A stretch of DNA of 64,000 nucleotides from Okapia johnstoni (lineage: Eukaryota > Chordata > Mammalia > Artiodactyla > Giraffidae), in contig CM044326.1 in NCBI GenBank assembly GCA_024291935.2, forward strand, positions 31,867,948 to 31,931,947, given 5' to 3'. The position numbers and the translations under genes were made by a program. The notes under the pieces are model-generated. The model saw only the letters and a list, made by a program, of their open reading frames with translations. It had not been told where the DNA came from and did no database searches. Below are positions 55,442 through 64,000 of the stretch, piece after piece (position 1 is the first letter of the stretch; the number at the start of each line of letters is the position of its first letter).

Positions 55442-58241
55442 GTGGGCACGCGGCTAGTGGACATTGGGTGGGCGTGGGTCCGCCCCTGCACAGGGGCTCC
55501 AGCCGGGAAGCCAGGGCCAGAGCGAGATGTCGAGGAGCGGGAAAGCTGACAGGGTGCCCCCGTGCTTTGGGGAAGGGTGAGCCACCTCCTTCATCAGGCC
55601 AGGGGGCAGGGCTCCGGGACGCTGGTCCAGGCCTCCCAAGACTCATGAGGAAGGGCCCAGACCACTGACCAGGTGGACCCAGGTGCCCAGACCTCAGTGT
55701 TCCCACCTGTACAGTGGGTCTAGCCACTGCCTGTTGCATCCAAGACCGCAGGAGGGGTGGGTCCTGTGGGCTCCTGGGGAGCCGGGCACACCGCCGCCTG
55801 GCAGCCTCTTCTGTCACTGACAGTGCCTTCCCCAAGGCCAGCGATTCCAGCGCTCTCCCAGACCCCGGGGGTCCATCAGGTCCAAGCCCAGGCCGGTCAT
55901 GCCGTTTTTGGCATTCTCCCGGGCATTGTACAGGAGGCGGTGATCAAAACCATCCCCAAAAAAGAACGCAAAAAGGCAAAATGGTGTCTGAGGAGGCCTT
56001 ACAAATAGCTGAGGAAAGAAGAGAAGCTAAAGGCAAAGGAGAAAAGGAAAGATACACCCAGCTGAGTGCAGAGCTCCAGAGAACAGCAAGGAGAGGTAAG
56101 AGAGCCTTTTTAAGGGAACAATACAAAGAAACAGAGGAAACCCATGGAATGGAAAAGACTAGAGATCTCTTCAAGAAAATTAGAGATACCAAGGGCACAT
56201 TTCATGCCAATATGGGCTCGATAAAGGACAGAAATGGTATGGACCTAAGAGAAGCAGAAGACACTACGAACAGGCGGCAAGAAGACACAGCAGACCTTAT
56301 GGAAACGACCTTAATGACCCGGGTAACCGCGGCGGTGGGCTCACCCACCCGGAGCAGACGGCCTGGAGTGCGAAGCCAAGCGGGCCTTAGGAAGTGTCAC
56401 TATGAGCAAACCAGTGGAGCTGATGGAATTCCGGCTGAGCTATTTCAAATCCTAAAAGATGATGCTGTGAAAGTGCTGCACTCAGTATGCCAGCAAAACT
56501 CTGCAGTGGCCACAGGAGTCAGAAAGGTCAGTTTTCATTCCAGTCCCAAAGAAGGGCACTGCCAAAGAATGCTCAAACTACCCCACAACTGCACTCATCT
56601 CACACATTAGCAAAGTAATGCTCAAAATTCTCCAAGCCAGCCTTCAACAGTATGTGAACCGAGAACTTCCAGATGTTCAAGCTGGTTTTAGAAAAGGCAG
56701 AGGAACCAGAGATCAAATTGCTAACATCTGTTGGATCACCAAAACAGCAAGAGAATTCCAGAAAAACGTCTACTTCTGCTTTATTGACTATGCCAAAGCT
56801 TCTGACTGTGTAGATCACAACAAACTATGGAAAATTTTTAAAGAGATGGGAATATCAGACCACCTGACCTTCCTCCTGAGAAACCTGTATGCAGGTCAGG
56901 AAGCAACAGTTAGAATCAGACATGGAGTTATGGACTGGTTTCAAACTGGGAAAGGAGTACATCAAGGCTGTATATTGTCACCCTGCTTATTTAATTTATA
57001 TGCAGAGTACATTATGCGAAATTCTGGGCATATGAAGCAAAGTTGGAATCAAGATTGTGGGGAGAAATATCAATAACTCAGATACGCAGATGATACCACA
57101 TTAATGGCAGAAAGCGAAGAGGAACTAAAGAGCCTCTTGATGAAAGTGGAAGAGGAGAGTGAAAAAGCTGGCTTAAAACTCAGCATTCAGATAACTAAGA
57201 TCCTGGCATCCGGTCCCATCGCTTCATGGCAAATAGATGGGGAAACAGTGGAAACAGTGACAGACTTTATTTGTTTGGACTCCAAAATCACTGCAGATGG
57301 TGACTGCAGCCATGAAATTAAAAGACGCTTGCTCCTTGGAAGAAAAGCTATGAACAACCTAGACAGCATATTAAAAAGCAGAGACATGACTTTGCCAACA
57401 AAGGTCTGTCTAGTCAAGACTGTGGTTTTTCCAGTAATCATGTATGGATGTGAGAGTTGGACAATAAAAAAGGCTGACCACTGACGAATTGATGCTTTTG
57501 AACTGTGGTGGTGGAGAAGACTCTTGAGAGTCCCTTGGACAGCAAGGAGCTCAAACCAGTCCATCCTAAAGGAAATCAGTCCTGAATATTCATTGGAAGA
57601 ACTGATGCTGAAGCTGAAGGTCCAATCCTTTGGCCACCTGATATGAAGAACTGACTCACTGGAAAAGACCCTGATGCTGGGAAAGATTGGGGGCAGGAGG
57701 AGAAGGGGGTGACAGAGGATGAGATGGTTGGATGGCATCACCGACTCAATGGACATGAGTTTCAGTAAACTCTGGGAGTTGGTGATGGACAGGGAGGCCT
57801 GGCGCGCTGCAGTCCATGGGGTCGCAGAGAGTCAGACGTGACTAAGCGATTGAACAACAACAACGAATGATCCTCCTTGGCCTGAGTACCAGCTGAGGAT
57901 CACCCTGTGATTGACTGGTCCTGGGAACGCGAGTGATGATGAACCAGCAGCCAGTGGAGGAAGGCTTGGCCACGTGTGAGCGAAGCCTCCTCCTCGGCTC
58001 AGCAAGCCCTGCTAGGCCCGGACGGCCGGGGCAGGGTGCTCCTGAGCCCTGGCCAGTGAGGGCAGGGACCAGGGGAGGCTGCTCTCAGCAGAGGTGGCAG
58101 CTGCCGGCCTCCCCCAGAGCCGGACACTGTGGCCCAGGTGTGCTCTGGGGTCCCCGGGCTCCAGGGGAGGCAGCCGCCAGCACCTATACCCATGGTGGGA
58201 CAGGCGCGTGCTCACTAAGGCCATGCTGTGCTTTTGCTCAG
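55442..58241 (+). other. AHNAK2: AHNAK2 intron 4
   Basis: 2.8 kb, of which 55920-57868 is BovB. The flanks are GC-rich with no further exon seen. Confidence 0.75.
55920..57868 (+). mobile_element. 5'-truncated BovB LINE
   Basis: Begins in the linker after the endonuclease domain (GCATTGTACAGGAGGCGGTG). It keeps much of the RT in one frame from 56618: VNRELPDVQAGFRKGRGTRD, FCFIDYAKASDCVDHNKLW, VHQGCILSPCLFNLYAEYI. A one-base loss just before the YADD codons near 57076 breaks the frame; the following part (MAESEEELKSLLMKVEEES) is in another frame. Ends with the normal 3' end. It is the best-preserved RT in the window, but inactive as read. It is in sense orientation within AHNAK2 intron 4. Confidence 0.92.
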
Positions 58242-58392
58242 TCCACGCAGGACGGGACAGAAGTGACACTGAAGACGGAGGTGGAGGCTGGAGCCAGCGG
58301 CTACAGTGTCGCGGGTGGTGGGGACCAGGGGATCTTTGTCAAGCAAGTGCTGAAGGACTCGTCAGCTGCCAAGCTCTTCAACCTGAGAGAAG
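58242..58392 (+). CDS. AHNAK2: AHNAK2 coding exon 5 (first half of PDZ domain)
   Basis: I place the start after TTTTGCTCAG, giving [20 protein letters not shown]; a second AG eight bases on (CACGCAG) is less consistent with the family. Then [20 protein letters not shown] and [11 protein letters not shown]. The GIFVKQVL strand and the helix after it belong to the AHNAK-type PDZ-like domain that mediates binding or dimerisation. 151 bases, leaves phase 1; donor GTGCCA. Confidence 0.9.
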
Positions 58393-58870
58393 GTGCCATG
58401 GCCCCGTCCCCAGTTCCCCACGGTCCGCGGAGGGGAACGGGCCCCAGTGAACACAGGGTGACCCCTAGGAGTATCCTCATGGTCCCATCAGGGGACGGGC
58501 CCCAGTGGACGCAGGGTGACACCTAGGAGTGTCCTCATGGTCCCATCAGGGGACGGGCCCCAGTGGACGCAGGGTGACCCCTAGGAGTGTCCCCATAGTC
58601 CCATTGGGGGAGGGCGTGTTGGAGGGGGATGGGCCCCAGTGGACGCAGGGTGGCTCCCTGGAGACCTCTCAGCCACATGCAGGCTGGGGCCACTCTCTGT
58701 GCAGAGTTCTCTGCCTGGAAATGAGGGGTTCCTGTGCACCCGGGGCTCAGTGAAAGGGAGGGGCGAGCAGCCCGGGCCACAACCCTCCAGTCACACCCCC
58801 CGCGGGCCCCTCCCGTGAGGCACCGGAGGCCGGGCTCACTAAGGCGCCAGGCCGCTCTGTCTTTGTCCAG
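58393..58870 (+). repeat. AHNAK2: AHNAK2 intron 5 with a 58-bp minisatellite
   Basis: GGGCCCCAGTGRACRCAGGG-type units start at 58439, 58497 and 58555 (58-bp period), with a more diverged fourth at 58631. The rest of the intron holds nothing recognisable. Confidence 0.8.
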
Positions 58871-59055
58871 GGGATCAACTACTCAGCACAACCATATTCT
58901 TCGACAACATTAAATATGAAGATGCTCTCAAAATCCTTCAGTATTCAGAGCCATACAAGGTTCAGTTCAAACTCAGACGGAAGCTTCCTGCCGGAGTGGC
59001 CGAGGAGGGCGCGGCTGGCAGTGCCAAGCCTGGCCCGAGGGTCGGCGAGGAGCAG
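58871..59055 (+). CDS. AHNAK2: AHNAK2 coding exon 6 (second half of PDZ domain)
   Basis: Acceptor TTTGTCCAG, donor GTGAGC. Reads [40 protein letters not shown] and [20 protein letters not shown]. The DQLLSTT...[15 protein letters not shown] stretch is the C-terminal half of the PDZ-like domain. 185 bases, leaves phase 0. Confidence 0.92.
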
Positions 59056-59174
59056 GTGAGCTCCCCTGCCCACAGGGCGCGGCCAGGCTGGCTCCTCCCC
59101 ACCCCTGCAGTCCCCGGAGCCCAGGGCCTCCGCTTCCCTGGTCGAGGCCAACAAGTTTGCTCTCCCTGTTCCAG

Positions 59175-62100
59175 GACCAAGATGTCACTGACGGGTGCGC
59201 GGAGACCCCCACGAAGATGCCGCAGGGGGATGGAGACCAGCAGAGGCTCCTGCCCACGCCCAGGGAGGGTAGGGGCCGGCGCGCCCAGCGGGAGCGGCTT
59301 TCCTGGCCCAAGTTCCAAGCCTTGAAGAGCAAGCGAGGGCCCCGGAGGTCGCACAGCTCCTCGGAGGCCTACGAGCGGGGGCGCGGGCCCGACATCTCCC
59401 CCACCAGCACAGACACAGAGGCCCCGCTCCCGGCGGCGGAGGAGCAGACCCGGGAGGAGGAAACGGGCAGCCAGCAGAGGAGACGATTCCCCAGCCTGAG
59501 GTTCAGGGTGGGCTCAGGGAAGGGCCCATCGGGCAGGGGCGACCGGGGCGGGGCAGGCCCAGCTGAGCTGCTGGAGGAGGCAGGGCCCTCGGAGGCTGAA
59601 CAAGAGGCTGCCAGGGCAGGCAGACATGGTGACAGAGAGGATGTGAGAGCAGGACCGCCTGAGGAGGCTGAGGCCCCCCCGGAGCCCACTCTGCCCGGGG
59701 AGGGACCCGCACCCAGATTGCGGAGGAAGCAAACACAGGCCAGGGGCCTGGAGGAGACTGTGGAGGAGGGACAAACAGAGGCAGGGACAGCCCCGGGCCA
59801 GAGCACGGAGGGAGCCACAGAGGACACTCAGGGGCCGCAGCCGGGCACCGCCAGGCTGCCTCTGCAGGGCGCCGCAGACCAAGTCGTCTACCAGAATGGC
59901 CAAGGAGAATTCCGCATCCGCATACCCAGCTTAAAGACCCCCAAGTTCAGGGTTGCCAAGGAAACAGTACCGGAGGATGCAGAGGGCGCGGCACCGGTGC
60001 GCTGGGGACCCTGGGGGAGACGGGTCTCTGCTGACGATGCCGGGGCCCCAGGGCAGGACGAAGGTGGCACAGAGTCACGGAAGACAACAAGGACGCCAAC
60101 GCAGCAGACAGAACGGGAGGGAGGACGGCAGAGGGACACGGGGGAGGAGAGGCTGGAGGAGACCAAGGAAGGGGAACAGGGGACGGAGGAGACGGGTGGA
60201 AAGACGAGGATCCTGGGGTTCAAGCTGCCCTCATTCGGGTGGGCACCAGCCAAGGAGGGAAAAGGAGAAAAAATGACACATTTTGAGGAAACAGAAAACC
60301 AACAGCAAAGTGCTGTCATGGTAGGAACAGAAACGGAGGGAAAGGGTAAAGAGGGCCAAGACAGAGACAGCAAGTTCAAAATGCCCAAGTTCAAGATGCC
60401 GTCCTTCGGCGTGTCGGCGCCCAGCAAGGCCATCGAGGCCACCGTGGACGTGTCCCTGCCCAAGGCCCAGGCCGAGGTGACCCTGCCCTCGGTGCAGGCC
60501 GACGTCAAGAGCGGTGAGGTCCACGTGGAGCTGCCCTCGGCCGAGCTGGAGGTCAAGGCCGCCGAGGCGGGCGTCAAGCTGCCGGAGGGCCACCTGCCCG
60601 AAGCCGAGCTCAAGGAAGGGGCGGCAGGAGTCGGAATCAAGGGCCACCTGCCCAGGGTGCAGATGCCCAGCGTCAAGCTGCCCAAGGTGGACATCAAGGC
60701 CCCGCACGTGGACATCAAGGGGCCCAAGCTGGACCTGAAGGGCGCCAAGGCCGAGGTGGCCGCCCCCGACGTGGAGGTGACGCTGCCCAGCGTGGAGGTG
60801 GACACCCAGGCGCCGGGCGCCAAGCTGGAGGGCGACCTGTCCCTGGGGGACAAGGAGGTGGCCGCCAGAGACAGCAAGTTCAAAATGCCCAAGTTCAAGA
60901 TGCCGTCCTTCGGCGTGTCGGCGCCCAGCAAGGCCATCGAGGCCGCCGTGGACGTGTCCCTGCCCAAGGCCCAGGCCGAGGTGACCCTGCCCTCGGTGCA
61001 GGCCGACGTCAAGAGCGGTGAGGTCCGCGTGGAGCTGCCCTCGGCCGAGCTGGAGGTCAAGGCCGCCGAGGCGGGCGTCAAGCTGCCGGAGGGCCACCTG
61101 CCCGAAGCCGAGCTCAAGGAAGGGAAGGGGCGGCAGGAGTCGGAATCAAGGGCCACCTGCCCAGGGTGCAGATGCCCAGCGTCAAGCTGCCCAAGGTGGA
61201 CTTCAAGGCCCCGCAGGTGGACATCAAGGGGCCCAAGCTGGACCTGAAGGGCGCCAAGGCCGAGGTGGCCGCCCCCGACGTGGAGGTGACGCTGCCCAGC
61301 GTGGAGGTGGACACCCAGGCGCCGGGCGCCAAGCTGGAGGGCGACCTGTCCCTGGGGGACAAGGAGGTGGCCGCCAGAGACAGCAAGTTCAAAATGCCCA
61401 AGTTCAAGATGCCGTCCTTCGGCGTGTCGGCGCCCAGCAAGGCCATCGAGGCCGCCGTGGACGTGTCCCTGCCCAAGGCCCAGGCCGAGGTGACCCTGCC
61501 CTCGGTGCAGGCCGACGTCAAGAGCGGTGAGGTCCGCGTGGAGCTGCCCTCGGCCGAGCTGGAGGTCAAGGCCGCCGAGGCGGGCGTCAAGCTGCCGGAG
61601 GGCCACCTGCCCGAAGCCGAGCTCAAGGAAGGGGCGGCAGGAGTCGGAATCAAGGGCCACCTGCCCAGGGTGCAGATGCCCAGCGTCAAGCTGCCCAAGG
61701 TGGACTTCAAGGCCCCGCACGTGGACATCAAGGGGCCCAAGCTGGACCTGAAGGGCGCCAAGGCCGAGGTGGCCGCCCCCGACGTGGAGGTGACGCTGCC
61801 CAGCGTGGAGGTGGACACCCAGGCGCCGGGCGCCAAGCTGGAGGGCGACCTGTCCCTGGGGGACAAGGAGGTGGCCGCCAGAGACAGCAAGTTCAAAATG
61901 CCCAAGTTCAAGATGCCGTCCTTCGGCGTGTCGGCGCCCAGCAAGGCCATCGAGGCCGCCGTGGACGTGTCCCTGCCCAAGGCCCAGGCCGAGGTGACCC
62001 TGCCCTCGGTGCAGGCCGACGTCAAGAGCGGTGAGGTCCGCGTGGAGCTGCCCTCGGCCGAGCTGGAGGTCAAGGCCGCCGAGGCGGGCGTCAAGCTGCC

Positions 62101-64000
62101 GGAGGGCCACCTGCCCGAAGCCGAGCTCAAGGAAGGGGCGGCAGGAGTCGGAATCAAGGGCCACCTGCCCAGGGTGCAGATGCCCAGCGTCAAGCTGCCC
62201 AAGGTGGACATCAAGGCCCCGCAGGTGGACATCAAGGGGCCCAAGCTGGACCTGAAGGGCGCCAAGGCCGAGGTGGCCGCCCCCGACGTGGAGGTGACGC
62301 TGCCCAGCGTGGAGGTGGACACCCAGGCGCCGGGCGCCAAGCTGGAGGGCGACCTGTCCCTGGGGGACAAGGAGGTGGCCGCCAGAGACAGCAAGTTCAA
62401 AATGCCCAAGTTCAAGATGCCGTCCTTCGGCGTGTCGGCGCCCAGCAAGGCCATCGAGGCCGCCGTGGACGTGTCCCTGCCCAAAGCCCAGGCCGAGGTG
62501 ACCCTGCCCTCGGTGCAGGCCGACGTCAAGAGCGGTGAGGTCCGCGTGGAGCTGCCCTCGGCCGAGCTGGAGGTCAAGGCCGCCGAGGCGGGCGTCAAGC
62601 TGCCGGAGGGCCACCTGCCCGAAGCCGAGCTCAAGGGAAGGGGCGGCAGGAGTCGGAATCAAGGGCCACCTGCCCAGGGTGCAGATGCCCAGCGTCAAGC
62701 TGCCCAAGGTGGACATCAAGGCCCCGCAGGTGGACATCAAGGGGCCCAAGCTGGACCTGAAGGGCGCCAAGGCCGAGGTGGCCGCCCCCGACGTGGAGGT
62801 GACGCTGCCCAGCGTGGAGGTGGACACCCAGGCGCCGGGCGCCAAGCTGGAGGGCGACCTGTCCCTGGGGGACAAGGAGGTGGCCGCCAGAGACAGCAAG
62901 TTCAAAATGCCCAAGTTCAAGATGCCGTCCTTCGGCGTGTCGGCGCCCAGCAAGGCCATCGAGGCCGCCGTGGACGTGTCCCTGCCCAAGGCCCAGGCCG
63001 AGGTGACCCTGCCCTCGGTGCAGGCCGACGTCAAGAGCGGTGAGGTCCGCGTGGAGCTGCCCTCGGCCGAGCTGGAGGTCAAGGCCGCCGAGGCGGGCGT
63101 CAAGCTGCCGGAGGGCCACCTGCCCGAAGCCGAGCTCAAGGAAGGGGCGGCAGGAGTCGGAATCAAGGGCCACCTGCCCAGGGTGCAGATGCCCAGCGTC
63201 AAGCTGCCCAAGGTGGACATCAAGGCCCCGCAGGTGGACATCAAGGGGCCCAAGCTGGACCTGAAGGGCGCCAAGGCCGAGGTGGCCGCCCCCGACGTGG
63301 AGGTGACGCTGCCCAGCGTGGAGGTGGACACCCAGGCGCCGGGCGCCAAGCTGGAGGGCGACCTGTCCCTGGGGGACAAGGAGGTGGCCGCCAGAGACAG
63401 CAAGTTCAAAATGCCCAAGTTCAAGATGCCGTCCTTCGGCGTGTCGGCGCCCAGCAAGGCCATCGAGGCCGCCGTGGACGTGTCCCTGCCCAAGGCCCAG
63501 GCCGAGGTGACCCTGCCCTCGGTGCAGGCCGACGTCAAGAGCGGTGAGGTCCGCGTGGAGCTGCCCTCGGCCGAGCTGGAGGTCAAGGCCGCCGAGGCGG
63601 GCGTCAAGCTGCCGGAGGGCCACCTGCCCGAAGCCGAGCTCAAGGAAGGGGCGGCAGGAGTCGGAATCAAGGGCCACCTGCCCAGGGTGCAGATGCCCAG
63701 CGTCAAGCTGCCCAAGGTGGACTTCAAGGCCCCGCAGGTGGACATCAAGGGGCCCAAGCTGGACTTGAAGGGCGCCAAGGCCGAGGTGGCCGCCCCCGAC
63801 GTGGAGGTGATGCTGCCCAGCGTGGAGGTGGACACCCAGGCGCCGGGCGCCAAGCTGGAAGGCGACCTGTCCCTGGGGGACAAGGAGGTGGCTGCCAGAG
63901 ACAGCAAGTTCAAAATGCCCAAGTTCAAGATGCCGTCCTTCGGCGTGTCGGCGCCCAGCAAGGCCATCGAGGCCGCCGTGGACGTGTCCCTGCCCAAGGC
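59175..64000 (+). CDS. AHNAK2: AHNAK2 giant exon 7 (5' part), with two indels in the repeat array
   Basis: Starts after CCTGTTCCAG with [18 protein letters not shown] low-complexity E/G/R-rich region (about residues 1-395 of the exon) includes the family block [18 protein letters not shown] and SHSSSEAYE. From 60366 a repeat array begins, each unit opening [20 protein letters not shown] and containing [17 protein letters not shown] and [20 protein letters not shown]. Units are 504 bases (168 residues): starts at 60366, 60870, 61379, 61883, 62387, 62892, 63396 and 63900 (partial). Unit 2 has a 5-bp duplication (AAGGG, 61120-61129), giving a TGA at 61245-61247. Unit 5 has one extra G at 62635-62637. 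Together they add 6 bases, so the frame at the window end equals the starting frame. No stop occurs in the restored frame up to 64000. Confidence 0.93.
60366..64000 (+). repeat. AHNAK2: AHNAK2 504-bp coding tandem repeats (7 full units plus part)
   Basis: Units are almost identical at the DNA level; only a handful of sites vary (for example [42 protein letters not shown]). The array continues past the window. Period 504 bp except 509 bp between units 2 and 3 and 505 bp between units 5 and 6, where the indels lie. Confidence 0.95.

Larger units (their letters stand above)
38131..64000 (+). other. AHNAK2: AHNAK2 gene span (5' part; runs past the window end)
   Basis: Giant scaffold protein of the AHNAK family: a short N terminus with a PDZ domain and then a huge array of K/V/P-rich repeats, associated with plasma membrane, Z-band and costamere structures. 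Seven coding exons recognised: 38131-38185, 54510-54568, 54678-54776, 55358-55441, 58242-58392, 58871-59055 and 59175 onward. All junctions are GT/AG and the phases (1, 0, 0, 0, 1, 0) join without conflict. The 3' end lies beyond 64000. Confidence 0.93.

Noticed and set aside
56618..57484. BovB RT in AHNAK2 intron 4 as a domesticated gene
   Set aside because: A one-base loss before the catalytic YADD codons breaks the frame, and the sequence ends like an ordinary dead copy.

Overview
This is a ruminant (bovid) chromosome window. The evidence is many copies of ruminant-specific repeats (BovB/RTE LINEs, Bov-A and Bov-tA SINEs, CHR-type tRNA-Glu SINEs) together with intron-containing vertebrate genes in the order GPR132 - CDCA4 - CLBA1 - AHNAK2. 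From established knowledge this order matches human 14q32.33 (run in reverse here) and, in cattle-like genomes, the corresponding part of chromosome 21. There are no operons, phage, CRISPR arrays or prokaryotic features. Most long reading frames are chance frames in GC-rich DNA.

Layout. 1-919: 3' coding part of GPR132 (+), carrying an extra A that breaks the frame in TM7. 920-13100: intergenic DNA with an orphan CpG island (3240-4260) holding CTCF-like motifs, a BovB nested in a CHR SINE, and a nearly complete BovB (about 6615-10606). 13150-13900: CpG island, the CDCA4 promoter. 13900-20214: CDCA4 intron 1. 20215-20891: CDCA4 coding exon (+), again with one apparent homopolymer indel. 21488-21840: a minisatellite with regularly spaced CACGTG motifs. 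About 25895-31073: CLBA1 on the minus strand, five coding exons, intact, convergent with CDCA4. 31400-32110: CLBA1 CpG-island promoter. 32110-37600: intergenic. 37600-38380: AHNAK2 CpG-island promoter. 38131-64000: AHNAK2 (+): coding exon 1, a 16.3-kb repeat-laden intron, exons 2-6 (PDZ region in exons 5-6), and the giant exon 7, which runs off the window inside a nearly identical 168-residue repeat array.

The genes are neighbours, not a functional system: a proton/lipid-sensing GPCR, a SERTA-domain transcription co-regulator, a clathrin-adaptor-binding protein and a giant scaffold protein. CLBA1 and AHNAK2 are divergent; CDCA4 and CLBA1 are convergent. I found no convincing new multi-gene system. 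The most noteworthy signals are: (i) short indels in three of the four genes, at homopolymers or purine runs, which suggests assembly error unless confirmed; (ii) the almost perfectly homogenised, mosaic AHNAK2 array with two frame-compensating indels at the same site of two units; (iii) inverted copies of a DNA-transposon-like repeat, one inside a younger BovB; and (iv) several candidate regulatory motif clusters.
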